DNA of 64,000 nt, taken from assembly GCF_963662255.1 (NCBI RefSeq), contig NC_085049.1, forward strand, positions 22,352,142 to 22,416,141, read 5' to 3'. Each line of letters opens with the position of its first letter. Positions within the stretch are counted from its first letter, which is position 1. The notes under the pieces were generated by a model. It saw nothing but the letters and a program-made list of their open reading frames with translations, did not search any database and was not told the origin of the DNA. Source of the DNA: Cinclus cinclus. Its lineage: Eukaryota; Chordata; Aves; Passeriformes; Cinclidae. A program made the position numbers and the translations under genes. Shown in pieces: positions 38,594 through 51,059 of this stretch.

Positions 38594-41377
38594 TCATTGA
38601 AAAATTAGACTAATCCCATGTCTGATGGTGAATTGAGAAATACCCCAAAATATCTGGGGCAACATATTACTAATTGTTTGTGGGTCCAAACTCAAAAGAT
38701 GAAACCAGAAATGAGAAGAATGTTACACTACCCTCCTGAGAAGTTCATGAGTAAGCCACTGATGCCTATTTATTGGTTACAAAGTAGATAGTGTTATTGG
38801 GTCAGTAAATGGGATAATCATTTTAAAACTGACTCTGTGACTTCAGGGCAACTGGACACATTCCTGAAGGATTCAGAATTCCAGGGAGGACTTTTGCATC
38901 TGTACACTCTGCCCTGCTTTGATTACAATCTCAAAGCATCTGCTACTGCCCACAGATGGACACAGAGGCTGGACAGGACTGTAGTTTCTATCAGCATTGC
39001 CACTGTTCTGCTCCCCAGGACATTGTCCCACTTTATTCCCCTTTGCAGGAGCCACACACCTCCGTGGGGGCACAGACTTCACTTACACACATTCCTGGGC
39101 TGGGTTCTGCTCTCCCTGCTGCACATACCTTGTTCCACAGGACAAAACTGGCACTGCTACACTACTTAAAGATGCTGACACCTGACACCCAAGTGCTGTT
39201 CTTCCTGGGATTAACATTCAGGTGAGAAAATCTTTATATTAACATTATTGTACATGCAGCTCCACTTTATAAGTATTTTCCAGCTGGCAAAGTCAGTCAG
39301 GTGTGATGTGACCTGTTTGTGTGTAAGCACTGGAGCTGCTTAAGACACTACTTCACATCTGAAATGTTTACACAGGGTTTCAGGCAGAAGAAAAGATTGA
39401 TTGGGGACTTGCACCCCTCAGAAATAGCAGCCAGGAGCCAGGTGAGATACCTTGGTGTCTCAAATGACAGCAGATACTTACACTGAGGTAACCAAATCCC
39501 ACCCTGAATGACTCAAGTGCAGAAGTTCAACATGCAAACAGATTTCTTGTGCACCTACTCCATACACAGTCAGGAAACTGCAGCCAGGCAATTAAAAAAT
39601 GCATTCCTAATTGCTACCAATTTGAAATAAGCAGCAAACTGAAACAAATAGGGTTTCTTCAGTCTTTCCAAGGTATCACTTTTCCAGGAAAATATATGTC
39701 TTTTTATTTTTGCTAGGATGTTTCATATTTCATTAACTATGTCCCTACAGGATTCCAAATTATTTAATGTATTCTGAAGCACATAAAAAGAAAAATCTGT
39801 TACTCAATTATCAACCAGCTCTAATCATGGTGCTAATGTGTGCAGGGACTGAATTAATATCACAAAAACAATTATCAATCCAGTTTCCAAACACAAGCCT
39901 CTTCCAGTATGTGTCTTTAACGTAGTCTTTGTAATGAATATGACTTATCTTTATGGCATCAATAGTGTTCTATTTACTCCATGGACGAGTTAAGTCATGA
40001 CCCTGTCTGCCCCAGACTGCCAGTGAGAATGAGACCTGAAATATTAAATATCAAGAAGTACAGCTCTGTGCATAAAAATCCTCCTTGTACTCTAAAGATA
40101 AAACCCAGACTGCAGAACTGCTGAGATCAGCAGCTGGTGAGTCATCCACACACAGTCAGGCCTTTTTTTAAAAGTTTGGTGATGTACAGACAACATGAGA
40201 GAGAAAATAGCAATACTGGACTGTGACAATTAAAGTATTCTATGTATATTGTTAATGAAACTTTAAAAAATGTAATATAAGTGCACACACACTGGTGTGT
40301 ATAAATACATACAGTTGTTTTTACTGGTGAATCCTGCCTTGTGGGACAACCCTTAGTATGGACCTTTGAAAAGCAAATAAACATGTCCAATCTTTTCCCT
40401 ATTTCAAGTCTATAATTTGCCCTCCATCGCTTTACATATTGTCACCATCTTTACTAGCTCTGAGTGTCCATGGTGCAGGATATTCAAAACCTTTGGGCAC
40501 ACGGCTACTGAAGACAGCCTGAGAGGTGTTTGTGGAGCCAGCCTGGATGCACCTACCTGGAATCCCATGACACTCACAAGTGGGAAGAGATCTCCCTCCA
40601 TGCCGGGGATTTGCTTGCTCTCACAGAATCACCTGGAGCATTATCAGCGACTTGCACAGGAGAAGGGGCAAGTTTTCCACCCAATAGCAAGAAAAGAGGA
40701 AAATGTAGCATTAAATATCTGCAGAGGATGGGTTTGGATTGCAGGAACATTTACTACCAGAGTTACATTGCAAGAGGCTTTCACAGTCAAACTGCTTCAC
40801 CTTTGCAGCACAGCCGCTACACAGTTTTGTATAAAACATCTCTTTTTTCATGTTAGCACAGATTTCCATTTGTCTATAAGCAGGAACAGAAGCAGAGACA
40901 GTGGAGAGCTGAGCTTTGAAAGGCCAGCCCCAAAGGCTGATGAGGAGTGTGTGTGTCTGCATTCCCCAGGATTCTGGTGTCACACACACACAAGTGTGCA
41001 AACAAGTAAGGAAAACAAATTCACATCTGACTGCAAAATGTTCCCATAGATTTCCCATGCAGCAGCACTTCTTTGATTAGTCCTGACACAAAGCACAACA
41101 TTTAGCAGCCTAAACCCAAACATATCTGCAAAGAGCAGGACTCATGAAACAATGTCTTTGTTTAGAGCTGTCCCTGTGCTGATTATCTGCATTCTAGTAA
41201 GGGCTCCATCTTACACTGGAAGACTTTTCCTTTGAGGAGGACAACTCCTTGGAGTGTCTCTCTACTACTTGACTGCCAGTATTCATTACACTTTGAGTAA
41301 CTTAATAAATTTCAGACTTCTGCTCTAGAAAAAGAGACTGAACTCAGCCAGGGGGTTCAAAAGTTACTGGTGAAGAC
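38594..41377. other. Unique non-coding sequence
   Basis: 38830-39220 and 40410-40680 are somewhat GC-richer. The 210-codon frame at 40417-41049 starts at a TTG codon and has no domain, so it is not called as a gene. No repeat family recognised. Confidence 0.55.
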
Positions 41378-41408
41378 AGAGGGAGAAAGGGGGGAGGAAG
41401 GGAGGAGA
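41378..41408 (+). repeat. Polypurine tract with G-runs, 31 nt
   Basis: Uninterrupted purines with several GG, GGG and GGGGGG runs at short spacing. It may form a quadruplex or triplex. No promoter evidence nearby. Confidence 0.75.
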
Positions 41409-42982
41409 CTCCAAAACCAGAGACACAGCGGATGACCTCACAACCCTCCTCTCCTTGGGAAACCATGAAAATGTGATCAGCACAGCTCAGCCATGACACG
41501 TAGGAGCTGAATTAGAGCAATGCCTTTTTCTCATGCTTTCACATGCCACAAATATGGAATATTCATTTAAGCAATAACTTATTACAGCTTCTGGAAGAAC
41601 TAAGAAATAATTGTTAGGAACTAGAATATGCAGACACAGGCTGCAGAGGACAAACCTACAAGCTCTCACCTTGCAGACCATTTCTGTCAGCTCAACCAAC
41701 ACAAATGGAAACCAATTCTGCTTTTCTATATGCACAGGATCAATGGAATGGTGAGTGATCCTTGTAAAGAAGAAGATCAAAGAGTGGAAAAGCATAAAAA
41801 AGGCCGGTGTGCCCGCACAAACTGTTTTCATCAAACCCCTGTAATGTAGTCACAACAAAACATTTTCTTGAGATGTATGACTAGGGATTATGGCCCTTCA
41901 AAAACTCCAAAATCCTCTGGGTGGAGATCAAATTAGGATCACCATCATCATCACCCTCATAATTTTCCATTTCAACTACACTACAACTTAAAATACACGT
42001 TTTTATGTGCTTTTCTATGTATGCATCATATGAAAAAATATTTTTCTCAGCCACAATAACATAAACAGGCTTAAGTTTGGAGAAAACACTTCTTCCACAT
42101 AGCAATAAAAATGGATAGTTTCAACCTAAATGAAAACATTTTGCAGAACTATAAATATTTTAAAAAATGAAAAGAAGAGTTCCTCTTCAGTATAGGTATT
42201 TTTCCATATACCATTTCTAATTATGCAGTCAAGGGCAGACTGTCAAAAAAGCTGACAACAAAAAGAAACTCAGCACAGATTGCTGGAGTTGAAAAAAGTT
42301 AAATCTTACACTTCCATGCCTAGTGAGCAGAAAAGAATATATTCCATAGAGTTGAATGTGGATCATGTCTGAAAATCTGGCTTAAATAAATATATGAGAG
42401 AAAAAAGTAAGAAAGCCAAGATACCTCTATTTTCCTCAAGCCAGGTTTTGAAGCCTAAATTTAGGAGAAGAAAAGAGACAGTTTTAATTATTACATGGGC
42501 ATGTTGAGATACTGCAGACATTTGTCAGGAAATTTTAGGCCACACACTGATACCAGAGCTGCATTTTGGGTTTAGATATCCAAATGCACAAACCCATGTA
42601 CCTTTAAATATTTTATCAAAGAAACAATTTACATTTTCAACCATAACACTGTCATAGTTTTAGACACATTATGCCTGAGAAAGAAGAGAATGTTTTGTAT
42701 ACAATGGCTGCTGTCTTTCATCCTTAAAATAAAATTCAACTACTGCAATTTCTAGAGTTTAAGAAAGGAAATTACAATATGTATCCCTTTGAGCAGCTTT
42801 CATTCTCCTAAATACAATAAAAGCCACCCTCCAAAATGCAAACAAACCTTTAGAAACCATTCACTTGAAGGTGTAATCACTTGGTTAATAATTTTAACTA
42901 TAGGACACAAGCGGTTTTATAGAGTCACAGAGCACAAATTGAAGCAGAACACTTAGTGCACCGATTATTCCTTTGGTGTCTG
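41409..42982. other. Unique AT-rich non-coding sequence
   Basis: No gene or repeat recognised. Frames up to 115 codons on the minus strand (41487-41834) without domains. Confidence 0.6.
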
Positions 42983-42994
42983 AGCGCCCTCTGC
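42983..42994 (-). promoter_or_regulatory. CTCF-like core motif, minus strand
   Basis: The minus strand reads GCAGAGGGCGCT. This matches the central part of the vertebrate CTCF motif (YAGRGGGCRS), including the diagnostic AGRGGGCGC. The upstream CCA part does not match. The CpG within it is retained in CpG-poor surroundings. Binding is inferred only. Confidence 0.4.
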
Positions 42995-43455
42995 ATCTTT
43001 TGAGGTGCACATTGAATTAAAAGTCTGCTTTAAACATACTCCCAACTCCCTTTTTTCTCTTCCCAGCCACTCTCAGGCATGACTTTTCTTTCTCTGTTTT
43101 GAGGAGTAGTGGAAAGTAGGGAATCATCATCTTGCTTTATTTGGGAATGACAAAGGTCAGTCACAGTCAGGGTCTGGGGCAGGAGAATGGAAGGATGAGT
43201 TTTTACTCTCTCCTTAGCCAAAAACATGACACCTGTAAAGTGACCTGGTGGGGGTTTGTGGCATCATTATATGGCAGTGGCTGAATTTCACCCTCAAACT
43301 CTCACACTGAATGGCCAAGTCTTGACCTGGGTAGGAGAGAGCTACAGGACAGAGTTTTCACTTGAACACACAAACAGAAGCTGGCTGTGCACTAAAGTTG
43401 CTGGCTGTTTTATACTTATATAGCATTTTTCAAATCCATTTGTGTGATAGAACAA

Positions 43456-43469
43456 CTACAAGGTGGCAG
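43456..43469 (+). promoter_or_regulatory. CTCF-like motif, plus strand
   Basis: CTACAAGGTGGCAG matches the CTCF consensus CCASYAGRKGGCRS at all but two positions. It lies 0.47 kb from the minus-strand motif and points away from it. Binding is inferred only. Confidence 0.42.
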
Positions 43470-43624
43470 CAGTTGGAAGGTTTGGCAATTTTATTTTATC
43501 CTTTTGCAGGACAATTATGTACATTGGGTAACTTTCTACATTAGAAATTGCTAGAACAGTTGAAAATAGCTGCCTTATATATTGTTTACAAAATAGTTCA
43601 GCAGTCAGTGTTCATACAAGAGTT

Positions 43625-43643
43625 GGGGGGGGGGGGGGGGGGG
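43625..43643. repeat. G19 homopolymer
   Basis: Nineteen consecutive G followed by TGGTG. Strong quadruplex potential. The exact length is uncertain for technical reasons. Confidence 0.92.
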
Positions 43644-45129
43644 TGGTGAGATGTGGTTTGTGCTGTGTGAACAACCCTACTCCAGGCCTGCTTCTACTGA
43701 ACAGGATTGCAGCAACTGCAGTTTCAAAAGCACTGACACACAGACAGGGATGAAAGATATCTGCCAGTGAGAACACAGCAAATCCAATAGGAACAGGCTC
43801 AGGTTTGAGCTGGCCTTAAAGGGATACTGATAATGTGAGGCTCTGAGCATGCAGGGCTTCCCCAAATGTCAAGGAAAAAGAAATTTGAGGGTGTTGGGAG
43901 TAGAGAAAACTTCTGTGGCCAGTAGAACAAATGGACAGCTGAGCTAATACAGAGCTATGCCTTGCTGAACTCTACTTTACACCAATTTTTAACTATGTTG
44001 TTTACTCCAGGATGTGCAGCCTCCAGTTGCAGAGACTGAAGAAAATTAGGTTTTTGTGGGCTGTGTAGGATGATGCTTTTTCTGCTCTGAGATGTGTCCA
44101 TAGCATACATATACTGCCTATCCTCCTGCATCATCACTTCTGGAACAGAGCTTCCAAAAACACATTTTTCAGTGGTTTTGTGAGAAACCATTATGAGCTG
44201 AAAACAAAAAATCTCTAAAGGGCAGGTTCCCAGCAGCTGTGATATGGGAAGTTTCTCAGCCTTGGGAATAATTCTCTAATAAAACGAGGATGGGACCCCT
44301 TTCATATCATACCTGCTTTGTCATTTACTGAGTATGTAATGGGAGATCCAGGTTTAGCTGCCCTGTGGTTGAGAAACTTGCAACTCAGTTTCCCACAGTC
44401 ATACAGAAAAATAGTCCCTGCTCAGAAAAAACTAAAAAGAAATCTCACATTTTTTTAGCCAACAGCCCTGCTGCACCTTCCAGAGTGTTGCAGAGTTCTC
44501 TTTCCCTTTGTGTCAACCTGATTTATGTATTTTTGTATCAGTATTAAAACCCAAGATACATTACTGTTTAGTGCAGCATAGCCTGTCAATCACCTGCCAA
44601 GGACATACCAGCTCCATCATTATCTGGACAACACAGTGTTACAACTTTTGCACTGACTATGTTAAAAATAACAATCCTTTGGGTAAATAGTGACACAATC
44701 TTTACAAAAAAAAACATTTACGTAATGTCATGGGGCAATCAGAGAACTGGGTGAAAAAATGCATGGGGCAGGTCATTATGAAATTATTTACAGTGTAATC
44801 ACAGCAGATCAGGTGCACAGCAGAAATCTTATCCAACTTTTGCCCTTCCACATTGGCTTTGGACACTTCCTTCAGCAGCAGCGGGTGCTCTGCAGCTGTT
44901 GAGCTGCTGGTGGATCTGGGTCACAGCCCTGCTGAGGAAACAGAGCAGGGTTTGGATTCAGATCAAGTCCTGCTGCAAACTGGGACACCCTCTTGGGAAA
45001 GGGGACTGGCTGGAACAGCCACAATTAAAACCTTTGCACTGAGCTGCTTAGACCAGTGAGGAGTTAAAGGCCTGATTCTGCTGTGCCCCACTGGACAAAA
45101 GCACCTCAGTTCTCCCCATCTTCCCTCCC
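43644..45129. other. Unique non-coding sequence
   Basis: No gene or recognised repeat. Short frames only, up to 78 codons. Confidence 0.6.
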
Positions 45130-45240
45130 TCCTGTCTTGTATCTCTCTTTTGATGTGGTGGGCCTTATTTTGAACCTCATTATGAGCTCTTTGAAGCAAG
45201 AACCATGTTTTCCTATAGGTTCATAAAGCACAGAGTACAG
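45130..45240 (+). mobile_element. Possible ancient LINE (L2/CR1-like) 3' fragment
   Basis: The text around 45183-45240, with TGAGCTCTTTGAAGCAAGAACC then a CACAGAGTACA block, resembles the '(t)aagctctttggggcagggacc...cagcacctagcaca' 3' region of old amniote LINEs. It is preceded by a CT-rich stretch as in those elements. Divergence is large and the match is from memory, so this is tentative. Confidence 0.28.
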
Positions 45241-48200
45241 CTGAACTTGCAGGGATGTTTCCAATAACAGTTCAGTCATTTAGATAATGTTCTCTCAGAA
45301 CGACTGAGAGTGATGCCAGCCATGTGTTGAGCAATGCTTTCTCTCTACCAGTAAATAAGGAACTCAGAGGTTGCATGAAGACAACTACCCAGAAAGCCCA
45401 CAACAATCAAACTTGGTTTGTTGGCTCCAAGGAAGCAAAGATCTGACATCTGCACTATTAATATTGAAAAACAGCCTCCTCCTGTTTTATCTTAGAGTGC
45501 CTGTGGTCCACTTATGTTGCCACATATCAAAAGGGCAATAAACAGCACAGCTTAGTGATTTTATTACTGCAGTATGTTATGTTGGGAGTTAACAAATAGG
45601 TAATAAGATAGGCTTCCAGTTGTAGTTTTTAGGGTACTGTTACACGCAATTCAGAGCAATGGTGACCCAAGAAACATTACTAAACACATTTGCACTTTTT
45701 ATTGTTGTGCTTACAGTGAGATTTATGTAGGCTTTTTACAAACCTAAAATGGCTGTGATAATTTATGGTCACAAGATATTGCTTATAGAAAAATTTTGAG
45801 ACTTCTAGGTACAGACTGCCAAAAACTATAAAATCTAGCTCTGAAACCTTGAAGAAAAGAGCAATAGGCTATTCAGTTTGTGTGTTAAACCACATCTGTG
45901 TGCAACATACAGTAGAGTACTTTAACGCTAAATTATTCCAAGATGAACAACCTGCAAGAAAAGCCCAAACACTCCCCCCCAACCCCAAAAAATCCCACCC
46001 AAAACCTTCTTTTCCAAACTTCTGCATCTCATGCTTTATGCCACATTTCAAGGTATCTGTTTCAGACCCATAAAATCATTGATTTAATGAATCTACTCTT
46101 TAAAAAACATCCTTATAGGACACCCTAACTCCAAAATGCCTGACCTTCAGCAAGTATTATGGCAAAGCAGTAGCCTTTCCAAATTTTAAGGCAACAACTC
46201 TGTTTCTGTCCTGAGCCACAATTTCCACCATACAAGAAAATCAGTCTCACAATGGGTAGCAGAGACCTGGGAACTGAGATACAGCACTTTACTGAACCAT
46301 AAATGAATTAGATTGACAGGACTTTTTAATGACAACATTCTTTAAAACATTAAAATAGTATGTAAAAGCTGCATTTTAATTTTGATCCTCCTAAACAACA
46401 TCAGCAAAAGGCCAATAAAGATTTATGGCTTCATAACCAAATAAAGTGGATGTATGTCATCTTGTCCTGCTACTTGCAGGGAGGTCAATGAGAAAATATT
46501 TATTATTCTATTCTGTACTAAGAAAAATAAATAAAATCACAGTTAATCAGATGAACTATTTATAAATTACAACATGTAATAAGGGATGGCAGACATTATA
46601 GTAAAAAAAGATCCCCTAATTTATTTTTACTCTGGTGGTCAGCAGAGCAGGGACAGTGGAAAACAGAGCGTAGCAAAGTGTGGCATTCCAACCTCATTCC
46701 TACCTTAATAGGCTTGGTGGGGCCCCCTGTTTGCAACTGGCAAAACTCCAGAAATTACCCCACAATATCTGTCTTAGCAGGCTCAGCAGGAGATCCTGCA
46801 AACAGCCTTCACCCACTGAAAGCCTTAATTTCAGCTGTCCCTGCCAGAAATGGGATATTTTCAGCATACAACCCAGGAGCACATCAGCTAAGCAACAGGC
46901 AGCTCTCTAGACAAGATACAATTATGAAACTCCTCCACTCTTCATTGCAGAAATGTATTTTTTTCCCTTTGAAAAAGGTAATTTTTTTTACAGGGCGGGT
47001 GATTGTATGCATGTACACAAAGTGTCTGTTCCTGCAGAGTTGTCTCTTCTAAAAGTTTCAGAATTAGCAAATTAACAAAAAACTTGCTCAATAAGCTGTT
47101 TTTTAAAATGAGCCTACAAAAAGCAGATTTGACAAGAATTTTTAAAAATCCCAAAACAACATAAATAGTTGTATCAATAGTTATATTTCCCTAGGTTATC
47201 AAATATTATGAATGCTTAGTTTGAGAATAAGGTGGTGTGACATCTCTTATTTGTGAGAGAACCAAATTCCAAGAAGAATAATTTAATTATCACTTCTGGA
47301 TATCAGTTACAAGTGGAAATTAGAGCTTTTTTTGTTATATAGGGTAGATGATCCACTATAAAACCACTGTGTTTACTCTTTCTACACAGCTTTCAGCCAT
47401 CATAAAAATCTTCATGGCTCCCAATTTTCAGTTTGGCAGATTGCCTACTCTAAAAATATGTAAGATGTTATATATCAAGACAGAGAATGTGACCTTTCAA
47501 ACTAGAACAGACATGAAGAACCTTACTATTTACCACAGTTCTTCAGCAAAACACTGTGATGCTGGAACACAAAAAGTTGTTATCAGTCATAAACTGTAAG
47601 CTCATTCCTAGAAATCAAGATTTCCTTGTGTGGAATACAATATAAATGAAAAGAGAAGAGAAAAAGGCTGAGTGATCCATACAGATTCTCAGTATCACTA
47701 ATATACAAAAGAAAAAAAAAAGCCCCACAGATCGTTATCTTTACTAAATATTCTTTATCACTTAATTCAGCTAAGTTGCTGAGGTGCCTGTATTTTGAAA
47801 GGGTAGAAAAAGAAATAAAGTCTTCCCAAGAGGGAATAAAGCAGAGAGCTGTTACATACGAATAAATAAAAGGTTAAGTATGCTCATGAGATTGTGTAAT
47901 TATTTGATGGTTAGTTAATTAAATTAAAAACCAGCTTTAATTCTGTATAGAACCAGAACTTTTATATATTACACACTTACATAAACTGCAACCAATTTAA
48001 TTTCAAACTTTTGGATTTACTGAACCTGCTCTTTGTATCCCTAAGAAATTCAAATGCAAGAAGCACATTTGAACATACACCCTTGATGATCAAAAATGAA
48101 ACAAACTGTAAGATCCTTGTTTGACAACTCTCTGAGGAAGGAGCTGAAGATATAGGTATCATTTTACTCCTAGACATGACCACTTTGAAACTGGCCAGGC

Positions 48201-48360
48201 TCCACCAGGTGTGAGCAGCAATGAAAGCACTGCTTCACTCAGCAAAATTGATATATCAACACAAACTACTAACAAGTTGTTGCTTTGGCTGTTGGACTCC
48301 ATGGGTGTAAAAATTCCTTCCTCTCGGAAGTCAACAGGAGAAGTCTGGCATGTGGTCAAT
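45241..48360. other. Unique AT-rich non-coding sequence
   Basis: No gene supported. A 124-codon plus frame (46678-47052) has no domain. C8 lies near 45973. Confidence 0.6.
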
Positions 48361-48420
48361 CCAATCCAATCCAATCCAATCCAATCCAATCCAATCCAAT
48401 CCAATCCAATCCAATCCAAT
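48361..48420 (+). repeat. Perfect (CCAAT)12 pentanucleotide array
   Basis: Twelve exact CCAAT units, 60 bp, preceded by one imperfect unit (TCAAT, 48356-48360). CCAAT is the core recognised by NF-Y. All three plus frames stay open through it, because the five-base unit reads as a five-residue peptide repeat (NPIQS) in every frame and none contains a stop. The frames at 48211-48604 are therefore artefacts. Confidence 0.97.
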
Positions 48421-51009
48421 CATCCTGGAAAACCCCAGGCCATGCCAGCTCTCAGCAGCAGTGGTGTGGGTGCTGTGTCCAGGCTGGTTTTGCTCAATGC
48501 CAACAGGCTGGCTCAGCTCTGCTTTCCCTATATTTTATCAGAAAAATCCCCGTGAGCAAGGCTCTTTGGTAAACTTTCAGAAAAGTCAACAACTGGCACA
48601 GTGAAACCAGTAGAGAAAATATGGAATAAAGCAGAGGCACCCTTTGAATAAAGGTCTGTGTGTTGGTGCCCACAGCAACAATGCAGGCACAGCCCACCAG
48701 TAGCACCCCTGTGTCACAGCATGGAAACCTCAGCTGGCAGATCCCAGCATTTCAAGTACTCTGAGGGGTGTGGACACAGTGCAGGTGGGAGAGATGACAG
48801 CTTCTGGCCTCCAGATCCTATCATTTGAAGGACAAGATCAGGGGAACATGGGGCAGACCCAGGCGCTGTAACATGGGAGGAGGCAGCAGTGGGAAGCACA
48901 TGCTCAGTTCCAGCCTCTCTCTTAAGCACAGCAGCACCATTTCCCAAATGTCTTCCTGTTCCTTGGGGCTCTGTAGCCACGATGAAAAGCACTTGGCTCC
49001 GGATGCTGCTCGGATGCTCTCATGGAAGTGTGACTATCTGGGTCCACACCTCTGCCAGGATGGTGCTTGTTTCCTGAAGTCTTGGGACTCATCATTGACT
49101 CCACATGTTCAAAGAACACAGAATAATGTTTGTGTTTTTCTTTTTTTTCTCTCTCCTTCCCTCTAGATCTACACTAAAATGTACTTATTTCCATTCAGTT
49201 TCATCACTATGGTTTGTGGTTTTATCATCACAGTTCCTAGAATGATAGTGTTCTGCCTACACTAAGATTTTTTACTACTGTCAGGGACAGGCACCCACTC
49301 AGCTGTGCAACCACTACTCCCTCAGGTGACATTAAACTACTTCCTCAAGGCTGAAACCAGAAGCCTGCATCCCAAAATGAGCACCAAACCCCAGCCTGTG
49401 ACCCCCTCAATCTGGGTTTTCACCTTGAGAGACCATGGAGCTGATGTTCCCCTGTAATGAGCCTTGGGAAGGCCCAGGGAGGGAACCCTGTCTGCTCTTG
49501 TGTCTGTTTGTGTGCAGATAAACTTTTTGTCATATAACTTACAAATTTTTGCCAGCAATATCTGCTAAATGGCTGTAAATCTCCCTCCAAAAGGGTAACA
49601 GGCAAATTGTCTTGATATTTAAGACAAAATACCAGCCATGGAAACAGGGAGAAATCTTGTAGGTGGAAGTCTGTTTTCCTTAAATTTGACTTCAGTGCTG
49701 GGAACTGCATAATTCCTTCTCAAGCCCCCCAGAGTGGCTCCAACCTTTTGCCTGCACAGACAAAGCTAATGACCACATTTAAAGCTTGAGTTTTACCTAG
49801 TCCTGGTGCTTGAAAATGTAGAATATGTAAAACTTCCCCAACAAACCCTGGTTTCACTGCTGAGAAGGCTCAGCCTCCTAATCCCACTGTGTTCAAAAGA
49901 AAGTTGCTTTGTTTACATGAATTGAGCTTTCAGAGATTTTCCCCAACAATCTGGACAAATTTAAATCAGTAGAACATCTAGGCAAAGTCACAGATTTCAG
50001 TGCACAGAGAGCTTAATGTACAGCACCTCCTAACACACAACAGACCTTCTTTAAATTGCAAACAAAGGCTGGAGATTGCTTTGTAAAAATAAAAATCACT
50101 GTAATAGGTCAAGATTTTCTGGATAATGGGAGTCTCAATAGAATATGCAGCCACAGCTGCCCTGTCTGAGGGCAAGTGATACTTGAGATATCACCAAACA
50201 CCGTACAAAACCAAGAGGGATGACGGAGAGGAGGTTGCTGGGCTGTAGCCAAGCAGCAGAGAGATGAAGTGTAGCCAGGACACTTAAATCTAGGCAAATG
50301 ATTTCCAAACTCATAAGTCATAAGGTATCCCAGTGTTCTAGTCAGCAAAGGCAACTAGAAATGCAAGCAGAATATATAATTTTCTTATACCCCAACAGCA
50401 AATGGAAGCACTGAGAGAACAGCAATTCTTACTGTCACTGACTTCCAAGAAAACCAGATCCTTATATCTTGAAGGAGCCGAGCCTTTATTTCTCAGCTTG
50501 ATATCTGTGCAAATATGCTCTTCTTCCTTCCCTCCTCTCCCATGCCAGCTTCCCCTTGTTCCACCAGCCAAGAAACACCCAGCAGCAGGATAAGGGCAAA
50601 AGAAGGGGGTGCGGAAAGGGAATTACAAAGGAAAGCCCCTCTGGACTACATTGTGTAATCAAGTAACTGCAGGTTCTGCTCCAGGCCAGCCCATTTTCCC
50701 TCTGGCTGGCAGCTATTCCGCCCTGCAGAAAAGGGCCGCTATTGTGCTCTGCACAGGTGCATAGAAAGGCTCCTAAAGAGAACTCCCAATGAACACAAGG
50801 CATAAACAAACTCAAGTGTGGTCTTCTCTTCAAGAAAATAATTCAGCCAATGTGAAACTCCCTCCTTGTAATAAATTAGCTCCTAAGAGTATTCAAAAGC
50901 TGACCTCTGACCTCCTCCTGTATTATTCTCATGACCACCAGTGGGAGAGAAGGTCAAGTTGGTCAGTTCTTCTCACCAGTCACTGATGCCTCTTTAGGAA
51001 AGGAGGGGT
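48421..51009. other. Unique, locally GC-richer non-coding sequence
   Basis: 48420-49110 and 50500-50760 have higher GC and some CpGs. Overlapping frames up to 115 codons lack domains. An old unrecognised transposon could account for the composition, but I could not identify one. Confidence 0.5.
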
Positions 51010-51059
51010 GGGGGAGGAGGGAAAAAGAGAAAGAAGAAGAGAGGGAGGGGGGAGAAAAA
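51010..51059 (+). repeat. 50-nt uninterrupted polypurine tract
   Basis: Pure A/G over 50 nt with G5, GG, GGG, GGG and G6 runs. Candidate for triplex (H-DNA) or quadruplex structure. Confidence 0.9.

Noticed and set aside
40558..40660. Minus-strand exon suggested by a CAG|GTAGGTG donor and pyrimidine-rich TGTGCAAG
   Set aside because: All three frames contain stops, so no coding exon is supported; a non-coding exon remains possible but has no evidence.
40417..41049. 210-codon open frame, plus strand
   Set aside because: It begins at a TTG codon, has no recognisable domain or codon bias, and its composition matches the surrounding non-coding DNA.
48211..48604. Overlapping frames with NPIQS repeats
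   Set aside because: They arise from the (CCAAT)12 array, whose unit contains no stop in any frame.
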